Below the pieces are notes generated by a model, which was not told the DNA's origin, ran no database searches, and worked only from the letters and a program-made list of their open reading frames with translations. 64,000 nucleotides of DNA from Camelimonas abortus (GTDB taxonomy: Bacteria; Pseudomonadota; Alphaproteobacteria; Rhizobiales; Beijerinckiaceae): the NCBI RefSeq assembly GCF_042647165.1, contig NZ_JBHRUV010000013.1; one strand, 5' to 3'. Shown in pieces: positions 54,590 through 63,589 of this stretch. The first letter of the stretch is position 1, and each line of letters begins with the position of its first letter. The position numbers were made by a program, and so were the translations under genes.

Positions 54590-55043
54590 AAAACGCAGCG
54601 CCGCGCGGCTGGCCGCCGTGCAGGCGCTCTACGAAATGGACGTGTCCGGCAAGGGCGTGCTCGACGTCATCGCCGAGTTCGAGTCCCACTGGATGGGCCG
54701 CGAGATCGAGGGCATGGAGTTCCGCCCGGCCGAGGTCGCCTTCTTCCGCGACATTACGGCCGGCGTGGTGCGCGACCAGGCCCGCATCGACCGCAACGTC
54801 GACGCCGCCCTCGCCGACAGGTGGCCGCTGCGCCGGGTGGAGCCGGTGCTGCGCGCCATCCTGCGCGCCGGCGCCTATGAGCTGTTCAACCGGCGCGACG
54901 TGCCGGCCAAAGCCTCCATCTCCGAATATGTCGACGTGGCCCGCGCCTTCTACGAACAGGACGAGCCGGGCCTCGTCAACGCCGTGCTCGACGCCATCGC
55001 CCGCCGGCAGCGGCCGGACGAGCTCGGCCCGCGCGGCGGCTGA
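54576..55043 (+). CDS. nusB: Transcription antitermination protein NusB
   Basis: 155 residues, all helical. NusB binds boxA RNA with S10 in rRNA antitermination complexes. Motifs: RSAARLAAVQALYEMDVSG at the N terminus, WPLRRVEPVLRAILRAGAYE in the middle, VPAKASISEYVDVARAF and GLVNAVLDAIAR near the end. It overlaps the end of ribH, the usual order in proteobacteria. Confidence 0.96.
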   Translation: MARGEKRSAARLAAVQALYEMDVSGKGVLDVIAEFESHWMGREIEGMEFRPAEVAFFRDITAGVVRDQARIDRNVDAALADRWPLRRVEPVLRAILRAGAYELFNRRDVPAKASISEYVDVARAFYEQDEPGLVNAVLDAIARRQRPDELGPRGG

Positions 55044-55199
55044 GCCGCGCCGCCCGCCGCGTTTTCGCCGCGCCCGCAGTCCGCGCCCGCAGCCGTCCGC
55101 CGCGGGCGTTTCTGTCTGCGGCTTGCCTTGCGACGGCTTCCGGCGTTCACTCCGGCGGTGACGCGTCGGCGCCGGCCGCCGGAGCCAGGGGAGAACGCC

Positions 55200-56207
55200 A
55201 TGGCGGACATGTCCGAAAACGACCTGATCGCGACCTTTTTCGCGCCGCTCGCCGGGGAGGGAGGTCTTGGTCTCAGGGATGACGCCGCGCGTCTGGCCCT
55301 TTCCGAGAACCACGAGCTGGTGGTCACCACCGACGGCGTGATCGCCGGCGTGCACTTTTTCCCGGAGGATCCGCCGGAAAGCGTCGCCCGCAAGGCGCTG
55401 CGGGTGAACCTGTCCGATCTCGCCGCCAAGGGCGCGCGGCCGGTGGGCTTCCTGCTCACCCTCGGCCTGCCGGAGGGGTGGACGCGCGACTGGCTCGCCG
55501 CCTTCGCCGCGGCCCTCGGCGAGGACGCGCGCGCCCGCCGCTGTCCGCTGCTCGGCGGCGACACCATGCGCACGCCGGGGCCGCTCACCGTCGCCATCAC
55601 CGCCCTCGGCGAAATCCCGCGCGGAACCATGGCCCGGCGCGACGGCGCCCGCGCCGGCGACATCATCGCCGTGACCGGAACCATCGGCGACGCCGCCCTC
55701 GGTCTCGAGGCGCGCCGGGCGCAGGTCGCAGGTCCGGACGCGCCGCGGCCCGCCTGGCTCGACGCCATCGGCCCGGACCACGCCGCCGCCCTCGCGCGGC
55801 GCTATCTGGAGCCGCAGCCGCGCAACGCCCTGGCCGAGGCCGTGCGCGGCCTCGCCAGCGCCGCCATGGACATCTCCGACGGCCTCATCGGCGACCTGCG
55901 CAAGCTGACCCTTGCCTCCGGCGTCTCGGCCCTGCTCATCCTCGACGACGCGCCGCTGTCGCCGGCGGCGGTGGCGGCGCCGGCCGCCGACGACAGCCTG
56001 GCGCGCCAGATCTTCGGCGGCGGCGACGACTATGAGCTGCTGCTGACGGCGCCGCCGGATCACTATGAGTCGCTGGCGGCTGCGGCGCGCGCCGCCGGCT
56101 GCGGCCTCGCCGCGGTGGGCGAGATTCTCCCCGCGGACGCGCCGTTCGAAACCCGCTGGCGCGACCGCGCCGTCGATCTCGGCCCCGGCGCCTTCACGCA
56201 TTTCTGA
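55200..56207 (+). CDS. thiL: Thiamine-monophosphate kinase
   Basis: 335 residues. ThiL phosphorylates thiamine monophosphate to thiamine pyrophosphate. Family features: LRDDAARLAL, VVTTDGVIAGVHFFPEDPPE, KALRVNLSDLAAKGARP, LLGGDTMRTPGPLTVAITAL, and AMDISDGLIGDLRKL; late FGGGDDYELLLTAPP. AGGGGA lies 7 bases before the ATG at 55200, ruling out the longer frame from 55128. 156 bases after nusB. Confidence 0.95.
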   Translation: MADMSENDLIATFFAPLAGEGGLGLRDDAARLALSENHELVVTTDGVIAGVHFFPEDPPESVARKALRVNLSDLAAKGARPVGFLLTLGLPEGWTRDWLAAFAAALGEDARARRCPLLGGDTMRTPGPLTVAITALGEIPRGTMARRDGARAGDIIAVTGTIGDAALGLEARRAQVAGPDAPRPAWLDAIGPDHAAALARRYLEPQPRNALAEAVRGLASAAMDISDGLIGDLRKLTLASGVSALLILDDAPLSPAAVAAPAADDSLARQIFGGGDDYELLLTAPPDHYESLAAAARAAGCGLAAVGEILPADAPFETRWRDRAVDLGPGAFTHF

Positions 56208-56302
56208 TGCGGCCCTGCCTGCGGCCCGCCGCCGCGCCGGCGGCGGGCGGCGGAAATTTCCTGCGTTTGTTAAATGATATAACATGTAACATATGCGGAA
56301 AT

Positions 56303-56324
56303 GGCGAACAGACGGACGTTCGCC
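56303..56324. promoter_or_regulatory. Inverted repeat downstream of thiL
   Basis: GGCGAAC and GTTCGCC arms separated by 8 bases, 96 bases after the thiL stop. No T tract, so a terminator role is uncertain; the GAAC/GTTC arms are not the direct-repeat LexA arrangement. Confidence 0.3.
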
Positions 56325-56557
56325 TGACCTGGCGCCGGACAAAACAGTGATCCGCGCCGGTCATGCATGAGGACATGCGCATTTGCGTCACGGAAAGTTA
56401 TCGACACGTCCCGTGATGTCGCCGTTCTGATGAACTGTTGTAAAAGGCACGCCCATTTATTGCGTCACATGGCCGTGACCCGCGCGCTGGCGGGGCGTGG
56501 TTGCGCCAGACACGGGCTGCGGCCGGATTTGCCGGGAGAAGCAAAAACAGCAATCAT

Positions 56558-56580
56558 GTCATGTCACTGAATGACATGAC
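56558..56580. promoter_or_regulatory. Perfect inverted repeat upstream of hppA
   Basis: GTCATGTCA and TGACATGAC arms (9 bp, perfect) around a 5-base centre, 71 bases before the hppA start. It could be an operator for a dimeric regulator or a leader hairpin. Confidence 0.45.
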
Positions 56581-56651
56581 GCGGCGCGTCGTCGCATGCG
56601 GCGCGACACATGCGGCGGAGCCGCCGGCAGGAACGTCAGGGAAGAAACGAC

Positions 56652-58790
56652 ATGGCTGCAGTGCTGATTATTATTCTTCTGGGAGCGCTATCCATTGTAT
56701 ATGGCGCCGTCACCATCCGCGCGGTCATGGCTGCCGACGCAGGCGACGCGCGCATGCAGGAAATCGCCGGCGCCATCCGGGAAGGGGCGCAGGCCTACCT
56801 CCGGCGGCAATACCTGACCATCGGGGCCGTCGGCGTCATCCTGTTCGCGGCGCTCTGGCTGCTGCTCGGCTTTCTGGTGGCGGTCGGCTTCGCCATCGGC
56901 GCCATTCTCTCCGGCGCGGCCGGCTTCATCGGCATGAACGTCTCGGTGCGCGCCAACGTCCGCACCGCCCAGGCCGCGTCGCGCTCGCTGGCCGCGGGCC
57001 TCGACATCGCCTTCCGCGCCGGCGCCGTCACCGGCCTGCTGGTGGCCGGCCTCGCCCTGCTCGGCGTCGCCGGCTATTACGCCGTGCTCACCGGCCCGGT
57101 GGGGGCCGCCCCTGGCGACCGCGTCGTCATCGACGCGCTGGTGGCCCTTGGCTTCGGCGCCTCGCTCATCTCCATCTTCGCCCGTCTGGGCGGCGGCATC
57201 TTCACCAAGGGCGCCGACGTGGGCGGCGACCTCGTCGGCAAGGTGGAGGCCGGCATTCCCGAGGACGATCCGCGCAACCCCGCCACCATCGCCGACAATG
57301 TCGGCGACAATGTCGGCGACTGCGCCGGCATGGCCGCGGACCTGTTCGAGACCTACGCCGTCACCGTGGTCGCCACCATGGTGCTGGCGGCGATCTTCTT
57401 CGCCGGCGCGCCGGCGCTACCGGCGATGATGCTCTATCCGCTGGCCATCTGCGCCGCCTGCATCGTCACCTCGATCGCCGGCGCATATTTCGTGCGGCTC
57501 GGGCCCAGCCAGTCGATCATGGGCGCGCTCTACCGCGGTCTCGCCGCCACCACCGTGCTCTCCGTCGTGGGGCTGGCCGCGGCCACCCACCTGCTGCCGG
57601 GCTGGGGCGACGTCGCGGGCGCCGGCGGCCTCGTGCTCAACGGCTTCGCCCTGTTCCTGTGCGGACTGGCCGGCCTCGTGGCGACGGCGCTGATCGTGCT
57701 GATCACCGAATATTACACCGGCGTCGGCTACCGGCCGGTGCGCTCCATCGCCCAGGCCTCGGTCTCCGGCCACGGCACCAACGTCATCCAGGGGCTGGCG
57801 GTGTCGCTGGAGGCCACCGCCCTGCCGACCGTCGTCATCGTCGCCGGCATCATCGTCGCCTACAAGCTGGCCGGCCTGTTCGGCATATCGGTGGCGGTCA
57901 CCACCATGCTCGGCCTCGCCGGCATGATCGTCACCCTCGACGCCTTCGGCCCGGTCACCGACAACGCCGGCGGCATCGCCGAAATGTCCGGCCTGCCGCC
58001 GGAGGTGCGCCGCTCCACCGACGCCCTTGACGCGGTGGGCAACACCACCAAGGCGGTCACCAAGGGCTACGCCATCGGCTCGGCCGGCCTCGGCGCCCTG
58101 GTGCTGTTCGCCGCCTATAACGAGGACTTGCGCTACTTCACCGCCAACGCCGACCGTTACCCCTATTTCCAGGGGGTGAACGTCGATTTCTCGCTCGCCA
58201 ATCCGTATGTGGTGGTGGGCCTGCTGCTGGGCGGCCTCATCCCCTTCCTGTTCGGCGGCATCGCCATGACCGCCGTCGGCCGCGCCGCCAGCGCGGTGGT
58301 GGAGGAGGTGCGCCGCCAGTTCCGCGAGAAGCCCGGCATCATGGAGGGCCGCGACCGTCCCGACTACGCCCGCGCCGTCGACATGCTGACCCGGGCCGCC
58401 ATCCGCGAGATGGTGGTTCCCTCGCTGCTGCCGGTGCTGGCGCCCGTCGTGCTCTATTTCGTCATCAACGCCGTGGCCGGCCGCAGCCAGGCCTTCGCCG
58501 CGGTGGGCGCCATGCTGCTCGGCGTCATCGTCACCGGCCTGTTCGTCGCCATCTCCATGACCTCCGGCGGCGGCGCCTGGGACAACGCCAAGAAGTCGTT
58601 CGAGGACGGCTTCACCGATGACGCCGGCGTCACCCACCGCAAGGGCTCGGAGGCGCACAAGGCCTCGGTGACCGGCGACACCGTCGGCGATCCCTACAAG
58701 GACACCGTCGGCCCGGCCGTGAACCCGGCCATCAAGATCACCAACATCGTCGCCCTGCTGCTGCTGGCCATGCTGGCGCACGCCGGCTGA
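56652..58790 (+). CDS. hppA: K+-independent H+-translocating pyrophosphatase
   Basis: 712 residues, about 16 membrane helices. It pumps protons using inorganic pyrophosphate. The substrate site shows GGDLVGKVEAGIPEDDPRN and DNVGDNVGDCAGMAADLFE. The potassium-dependence position reads GNTTKAVTKG: Lys followed three residues later by Thr, the K+-independent signature, as in Rhodospirillum. C-terminal MTSGGGAWDNAKK and GDTVGDPYKDTVGPAVNP are conserved. ATG 56652 is preceded by GGGAAGAAACGAC. Confidence 0.96.
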   Translation: MAAVLIIILLGALSIVYGAVTIRAVMAADAGDARMQEIAGAIREGAQAYLRRQYLTIGAVGVILFAALWLLLGFLVAVGFAIGAILSGAAGFIGMNVSVRANVRTAQAASRSLAAGLDIAFRAGAVTGLLVAGLALLGVAGYYAVLTGPVGAAPGDRVVIDALVALGFGASLISIFARLGGGIFTKGADVGGDLVGKVEAGIPEDDPRNPATIADNVGDNVGDCAGMAADLFETYAVTVVATMVLAAIFFAGAPALPAMMLYPLAICAACIVTSIAGAYFVRLGPSQSIMGALYRGLAATTVLSVVGLAAATHLLPGWGDVAGAGGLVLNGFALFLCGLAGLVATALIVLITEYYTGVGYRPVRSIAQASVSGHGTNVIQGLAVSLEATALPTVVIVAGIIVAYKLAGLFGISVAVTTMLGLAGMIVTLDAFGPVTDNAGGIAEMSGLPPEVRRSTDALDAVGNTTKAVTKGYAIGSAGLGALVLFAAYNEDLRYFTANADRYPYFQGVNVDFSLANPYVVVGLLLGGLIPFLFGGIAMTAVGRAASAVVEEVRRQFREKPGIMEGRDRPDYARAVDMLTRAAIREMVVPSLLPVLAPVVLYFVINAVAGRSQAFAAVGAMLLGVIVTGLFVAISMTSGGGAWDNAKKSFEDGFTDDAGVTHRKGSEAHKASVTGDTVGDPYKDTVGPAVNPAIKITNIVALLLLAMLAHAG

Positions 58791-58847
58791 GGCGCCGGGC
58801 GGGGAGGGGGCGCGCCGCCGGGGCGCGTCAGGCGCGACGTGCGGCGC

Positions 58848-58878
58848 AAAAAAAGGGCCCGCGGGAAACCGCGGGCCC
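58848..58878 (-). terminator. Intrinsic terminator of bamE
   Basis: On the minus strand a perfect 10-bp stem (58869-58878 with 58855-58864) with a 4-base loop and T7 tract, 60 bases after the bamE stop. It also lies after hppA, but the T tract serves only the minus strand. Confidence 0.9.
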
Positions 58879-58937
58879 TGCCGTTGCGCGGGCCTTTTCC
58901 GTCCGCCCGTGGACGCCCCGCCGCGCGGGGCGCGGGC

Positions 58938-59399
58938 TCAGGTGGCGAACGGGTTCATGTTGCTGGCGCCGAGGCCCTTGAACATCTGGCGCACGAAGGA
59001 GCGCTCCTGGCCGCTGGTGGGCGTGGTGCGGGTGACGAAGTCGAACACCTCGCCGTCCTTCAGCCCGTACAGCGCCACGCGCTCGACCCTGAAATTCCTG
59101 TCAAAATAGATCGCCGCCACCCGCTGGTCGGTGATGGTGGGGTTGAGGAACTGGACCTTGCGTTCGCGGGTCTGCGAAATGTAGTAGAACGTCTTGTTGC
59201 CGACCGTGGAGGTGGTGGTGGGGGTGCCCAGCTCCGTCAGCACCGTCTCGACGCTCGTGCCGGGACGGATCTTCGCCAGCATGGCTTCGTCCACCTGCTG
59301 GCCGTGCACGATGACTTCCTTCGCGCAGCCGCCGGGAAGCATGGCGGCGCCGGCGAGCGCGGCGGCGATCATGACGTTGCGGAGTAAGGCCTTCGCCAT
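58938..59399 (-). CDS. bamE: Outer membrane protein assembly factor BamE (SmpA/OmlA) lipoprotein
   Basis: 153 residues. BamE is a lipoprotein of the BAM complex that inserts beta-barrel proteins. Signal peptide ends in a lipobox-like LPGGC with Cys25 as the lipidated residue. The SmpA/OmlA domain has KIRPGTSVETVLTELGTPT and YYISQTRERKVQFL. Start at 59399 is supported by the signal peptide; the longer frame (to 59603) is rejected. Divergent from the bc1-chaperone gene, as in other Hyphomicrobiales. Confidence 0.93.
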   Translation of the reverse strand: MAKALLRNVMIAAALAGAAMLPGGCAKEVIVHGQQVDEAMLAKIRPGTSVETVLTELGTPTTTSTVGNKTFYYISQTRERKVQFLNPTITDQRVAAIYFDRNFRVERVALYGLKDGEVFDFVTRTTPTSGQERSFVRQMFKGLGASNMNPFAT

Positions 59400-59665
59400 T
59401 CTGTCACCTTCTGTAGGTCGCTGCGGGTCGCTGTCCGGACCGGAAAGACCGCCCGCCCCGCGCGGGACGGCGCGCCGGCGCGATCTTAGCACGTCGCCGC
59501 GGCCTGTCGCGTCCCGGATCGGAAACGGCGGGCGCCGGCCGGAGGCGCGACGGCCTTGCATCATCGTCGCTGGAGGCGTACCCCGCTGGCGTCTGTTTGG
59601 CAAGAACCCGGCCCGCGGCCGGCGGGCGGGCCGCCGCGGGCGGCCCTGCAGGGAGTAAAGCGCGC

Positions 59666-60238
59666 GTGGTTTTCGGTTTCTTCAGGCGGCGGGATCCGCA
59701 CCGCGCCGCCGTCGATCATCTGTACCGGCGCGTGGCCGCCGCGGCGCGCCAGCCGGATCTCTATGAATCCTACGGCGTGCCCGACACCACCCAGGGCCGG
59801 CTGGAGGCGCTGGAGCTGCACGCCATTCTCGCCATGAGGCGCCTGCGCGACCTGCCGCCGCCCGCCGACGCCATCGGCCAGGCCTTCGTCGACACCGTGT
59901 TCGAGCAGGTGGAGCACGCGTTGCGCGAGATCGGCATGGGCGACACCACCGTGCCGAAGCGCATGAAGCTGATCGCCAGGGGATTCTACGGCCGCGCCCT
60001 TACCTATGGCGCCGCCCTCGACGCCGGCGACGCCGTGACGCTGGCGGCGGCGCTGGGTCGCAACGTGCTGAACGGGGACGGGCCGGCGCCGCAGCTTGCC
60101 CGCTACGCCATGGCCGCGGAGGCGCATCTGGCCGGGCTTTCCCTGGCGCAGATCGCGCCGCAGCCGGACGCCGCCGCGCCGGAGCTGTTCCCGGACGCCC
60201 GCGCGCTGCGGCTGGCGGCCGAAGGAGACCTGCAATGA
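59666..60238 (+). CDS. Ubiquinol-cytochrome c chaperone (CBP3/UQCC1 family)
   Basis: 190 residues from a GTG at 59666 with AGGGAG upstream. The family (Pfam Ubiq_cyt_C_chap) helps assemble cytochrome bc1; mitochondrial Cbp3 binds newly made cytochrome b. Motifs: YRRVAAAARQPDLYESYGVP, TTQGRLEALELHAILAMRRL and FVDTVFEQVEHALREIGMGD. The long frame from 59597 overlaps the divergent promoter and is not used. It overlaps the following DUF177 gene by four bases (ATGA). Confidence 0.87.
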   Translation: MVFGFFRRRDPHRAAVDHLYRRVAAAARQPDLYESYGVPDTTQGRLEALELHAILAMRRLRDLPPPADAIGQAFVDTVFEQVEHALREIGMGDTTVPKRMKLIARGFYGRALTYGAALDAGDAVTLAAALGRNVLNGDGPAPQLARYAMAAEAHLAGLSLAQIAPQPDAAAPELFPDARALRLAAEGDLQ

Positions 60239-60771
60239 CCGACCATGATCCCGCGCCGTTCCTGTCGCATGTGGTGCGCGTCTCCACCCTGCCGCGCGGC
60301 GGCGCCCGCGTGACCGTGGAGGCCGACGAGGCCGCCCGCGCCCGCATGGCCAGGGCCTTCGACCTGCGCGCCCTGCCTTACATGAAGGCCACCTTCACCC
60401 TGGGCGGCGACGCCCGCCGGCTGCGGGTGAAGGGGCGCCTGCGCGCCGAAATCCGCCAGACCTGCGTGGTGACGCTGGACGAGTTCGATTCCGCCATCGA
60501 CGAGGACATCGACCTCGTCTTCTCCGAGGACGCGCCGCCGGAAGGGGTGAATCCCAATTTTGACGATGACGGCGACGGCAGGGTTGAGGACATCGAGCCC
60601 ATCATCGACGACCGCATCGACCTTGGCGCGCTGGCGGCGGAATATCTGTCGCTGGCCATCGATCCCTGGCCGCGCCGGCCCGGGGCCTCCTTTGACTGGA
60701 AGGATCCGGAGGACGGGGATTCGCCCTTCGCCGCCCTGCGCCGGCTGAAGCCCTCCGGCGACGGCGGCTGA
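60235..60771 (+). CDS. YceD/DUF177 family protein
   Basis: 178 residues, coupled to the chaperone gene. Members carry a conserved Cys pair-like block; here IRQTCVVTLDEFDSAIDEDI and DLGALAAEYLSLAIDPWPRRPGA match the family ends. E. coli YceD supports 23S rRNA accumulation; the alphaproteobacterial member usually precedes plsX, as here (206 bases later). rpmF, often between yceD and plsX elsewhere, is absent. Highly acidic middle (PNFDDDGDGRVEDIEP). Confidence 0.88.
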   Translation: MTDHDPAPFLSHVVRVSTLPRGGARVTVEADEAARARMARAFDLRALPYMKATFTLGGDARRLRVKGRLRAEIRQTCVVTLDEFDSAIDEDIDLVFSEDAPPEGVNPNFDDDGDGRVEDIEPIIDDRIDLGALAAEYLSLAIDPWPRRPGASFDWKDPEDGDSPFAALRRLKPSGDGG

Positions 60772-60977
60772 GCGCGGCGGGACGGGGTCCGTCACATTGC
60801 CGACACGCCGGCATGGTTGAGCCGGGGGGCGCTTGGCGGGGCCGCCGTCGCCCTTGCCTAACGGCGCCGATGTTGTTTACAGCCTGATCTCCAGCGTTGC
60901 GGGATGTCCGGCGGCGGTTATTGTCCGCGGGCCGCCCCGGCAGGCGCGTCAGAGCCAACAGGATGCAGTCCCCATAA

Positions 60978-62024
60978 ATGTCACGTTCCATCCGCATCGC
61001 GATTGACGCCATGGGCGGCGACCTGGGGCCCCAGGTCGCCATTCCCGGTGCGGCCATGGCCCTGGAGCGGCGGCCGGACCTGAAATTCGTCCTGACCGGC
61101 GACGAGGCGAAAATCGCCCCGCTGCTCGACGCGCATCCGGCGCTGAAGGCGGCCTCCGAACTGCGCCACACCGCCGTGGCGGTGGCCATGGACGCCAGGC
61201 CAAGCCAGGCGCTGCGTCAGGGACGCTATCACTCCTCGATGTGGATGGCCCTTGAGGCGGTGAAGCAGGGCGACGCCGACATCGCCCTTTCGGCCGGCAA
61301 CACCGGCGCGCTGATGGCCATGGCCAAGTTCTGCCTGCGCACCATGGGGGGCGTGGACCGCCCGGCCATCGCCGGCCTGTGGCCCACCATGCGCGGCGAG
61401 AGCGTGGTGCTCGACATCGGCGCCAGCATCGGCGCCGACGCCGCCCATCTGGTTGATCTGGCCATCATGGGCGCGGCCATGGCCCGCATCGTGCTCGACA
61501 TAGAGAAGCCCACCGTGGGCCTGCTCAATGTCGGCGTCGAGGAGGTGAAGGGCCTCGAGGTGGTGAAGGAGGCGGGCCGCATCCTGCGCGAGAGCGATTT
61601 CCCGCATCTTTCCTATCACGGCTTCGTCGAGGGCGACGACATCGGCAAGGGCACCGTCGACGTGGTGGTGACCGAGGGATTCACCGGCAACATCGCCCTG
61701 AAGGCGGCGGAAGGCACGGCGAGGCAGTTCGCCGCCCACCTGCGCGCCGCCATGTCCAGCTCGTGGCTGACCCGACTCGGCTACCTGCTGGCCAGAAGCG
61801 CCTTTGACGCGCTGCGGGAGCGCATGGACCCGCGCCGCGCCAATGGCGGCGTGTTCCTGGGCCTTGAAGGAATCGTCATCAAGAGCCATGGGGGAACGGA
61901 CGCGCTCGGCTTCGCCAGCGCGATTGAACTTGGATATGACATGGCCCGGTTCGACCTGATGTCGAACATCCGGGCCCTGGTTCTTGGCAGGGACGGGCCG
62001 TTGGCGACTGCCGGGCAAGCCTGA
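60978..62024 (+). CDS. plsX: Phosphate acyltransferase PlsX
   Basis: 348 residues. PlsX makes acyl-phosphate from acyl-ACP for phospholipid synthesis. Motifs: RIAIDAMGGDLGPQVAIPGA, ALSAGNTGALMAMAKFCL, HLSYHGFVEGDDIGKGTVD and VTEGFTGNIALKAAEGTAR. Full length. fabH begins 14 bases after its stop, so the two share a transcript; with acpS earlier in the window this completes several acyl-carrier steps. Confidence 0.96.
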   Translation: MSRSIRIAIDAMGGDLGPQVAIPGAAMALERRPDLKFVLTGDEAKIAPLLDAHPALKAASELRHTAVAVAMDARPSQALRQGRYHSSMWMALEAVKQGDADIALSAGNTGALMAMAKFCLRTMGGVDRPAIAGLWPTMRGESVVLDIGASIGADAAHLVDLAIMGAAMARIVLDIEKPTVGLLNVGVEEVKGLEVVKEAGRILRESDFPHLSYHGFVEGDDIGKGTVDVVVTEGFTGNIALKAAEGTARQFAAHLRAAMSSSWLTRLGYLLARSAFDALRERMDPRRANGGVFLGLEGIVIKSHGGTDALGFASAIELGYDMARFDLMSNIRALVLGRDGPLATAGQA

Positions 62025-62037
62025 GGAGTATGGGCGC

Positions 62038-63015
62038 GTGACACGTTTGCGTTCGGTGGTCCGCGGTTGCGGCGCTTACCTGCCGCCCCGCGTGGTGACC
62101 AACGACGAGCTGGCGGGGCTTGTCGACACGTCAGATGAATGGATCGTCCAGCGGACCGGCATCCGCCAGCGGCGCATCGCGGCCGACGACGAAACCACGT
62201 CGGTGCTCGGCGTGCGCGCGGCGCAGGCGGCGCTCGCCGACGCGGGGCTGGAGCCGGGAGACATTGACCTGGTGATCTGCGCCACCTCGACGCCGGATCA
62301 CACCTTCCCGGCCACCGCCACCCAGATCCAGGCGGGGCTCGGCATCACCCACGGCGCCGCCTTCGACCTGCAGGCGGTCTGCTCCGGCTTTGTCTTCGCC
62401 GTGGCCACGGCCGACAAGTTCCTCATCTCCGGCTCGCACCGGCGCGCGCTGGTGGTCGGCGCCGAGACCTTTTCGCGCCTGCTCGACTGGGAGGACCGCA
62501 CCACCTGCGTGCTGTTCGGCGACGGCGCCGGCGCCATCGTGCTCGAGGCCCGCGAGCAGCCCGGCGCGGTCACCGACCGCGGCGTGCTCACCACCCACAT
62601 CCGTTCCGACGGACGCCACCGCCACAAGCTCTATGTGGACGGCGGGCCGGGCTCCACCCGCACCGTCGGCCACCTGCGCATGGAGGGGCGCGAGGTGTTC
62701 CGCCACGCCGTCGGCATGATCACCGACGTGATCGAGGACGCCTTCAACGCCACCGGAATCACCGCCGGCGACCTCGACTGGTTCGTGCCCCACCAGGCCA
62801 ACCGGCGCATCATCACCGCCAGCGCCGACAAGCTGGGCATCGCGCGCGAAAAGGTGGTGGTGACCGTCGACCAGCACGGCAACACCTCCGCCGCGTCGAT
62901 TCCGCTGGCGCTGGCCGCCGCCCGCGCCGACGGCCGCATCAAGGAAGGCGACCTGGTGATGATCGAGGCGATGGGCGGCGGCTTCACCTGGGGAAGCGCG
63001 CTGATCCGGTGGTGA
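62038..63015 (+). CDS. fabH: Beta-ketoacyl-ACP synthase III
   Basis: 325 residues from a GTG at 62038, preceded by TGAGGAG. The ATG at 62030 is out of frame and ends at once, so GTG is the start. FabH starts fatty-acid synthesis by condensing acetyl-CoA with malonyl-ACP. Catalytic Cys115 in LQAVCSGF, His in VPHQANRRI and Asn in DQHGNTSAASIP are all present. Confidence 0.96.
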   Translation: MTRLRSVVRGCGAYLPPRVVTNDELAGLVDTSDEWIVQRTGIRQRRIAADDETTSVLGVRAAQAALADAGLEPGDIDLVICATSTPDHTFPATATQIQAGLGITHGAAFDLQAVCSGFVFAVATADKFLISGSHRRALVVGAETFSRLLDWEDRTTCVLFGDGAGAIVLEAREQPGAVTDRGVLTTHIRSDGRHRHKLYVDGGPGSTRTVGHLRMEGREVFRHAVGMITDVIEDAFNATGITAGDLDWFVPHQANRRIITASADKLGIAREKVVVTVDQHGNTSAASIPLALAAARADGRIKEGDLVMIEAMGGGFTWGSALIRW

Positions 63016-63114
63016 GGGTTACCTGGCGTCTGTCGGAGTTGTTGACCGCGAAGTCTCCACGGTTTACGTGTGATTCCAAAGAGATAGGTTCAGTTTTCAT
63101 CAGGTGGGGCGAAA

Positions 63115-63429
63115 ATGGCGGGGCGCACCGTTACGCGCGCAGATCTTTGCGAAGCAGTGTACCAGAAGGTGGGGCTGTCACGGACAGAATCGGCCGAGCT
63201 CGTCGAGCAGGTCCTGAAGGAAATGTGCGACTGCCTCGCCAGCGGAGAAACGGTGAAGCTTTCCTCCTTCGGCTCCTTCGTCGTGCGCGAAAAGGGCCGC
63301 CGCATCGGCCGCAACCCCAAGACCGGCGTCGAGGTGCCCATCGAGCCGCGCCGCGTCATGGTCTTCAAGCCTTCCAACGTGCTGAAGGCCAGAATCAACG
63401 GCCAGCTCGCCGCAGCGCAGCAGGACTGA
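63115..63429 (+). CDS. ihfA: Integration host factor subunit alpha
   Basis: 104 residues. IHF bends DNA strongly as an alpha/beta heterodimer. HU/IHF core: TVTRADLCEAVYQKVGLSRT, VKLSSFGSFVVREKG, and the DNA-inserting arm GRNPKTGVEVPIEPRRVM with Pro at the intercalating site. Position after fabH and before a MerR gene is the usual alphaproteobacterial order. Confidence 0.96.
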   Translation: MAGRTVTRADLCEAVYQKVGLSRTESAELVEQVLKEMCDCLASGETVKLSSFGSFVVREKGRRIGRNPKTGVEVPIEPRRVMVFKPSNVLKARINGQLAAAQQD

Positions 63430-63442
63430 ACCGGACATGACG

Positions 63443-63464
63443 CGGGGCGCCCACGGGCGCCCCG
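63443..63464 (+). terminator. Hairpin after ihfA
   Basis: 10-bp inverted repeat (63443-63452 with 63455-63464) just beyond the ihfA stop; no T tract, so weak or partial termination. Confidence 0.5.
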
Positions 63465-63589
63465 TCGCGGCCTGAGGGGCCCGCGCGCCGCGCCGCCGGG
63501 AGCCGGACGTTCCGCAACAGCACGCACACGGCGCCGGGCCCGGCGCATGTTAAAGAGGATGGCCCACACCAGCGACGCGGAACAAAGCT

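Larger units (their letters stand above)
56208..56651. promoter_or_regulatory. thiL-hppA intergenic region
   Basis: 444 bases, unusually A/T-rich for this genome at 56260-56300 and 56395-56465, with two inverted repeats: 56303-56324 (7-bp arms) and 56558-56580 (9-bp arms). No supported gene. The first may be a thiL terminator; the second is a candidate hppA operator or leader hairpin. Confidence 0.45.

Noticed and set aside
56501..58781. Long alternative frames over hppA on both strands
   Set aside because: hppA explains the region fully; the others are Arg/His/Gly-rich shadows.
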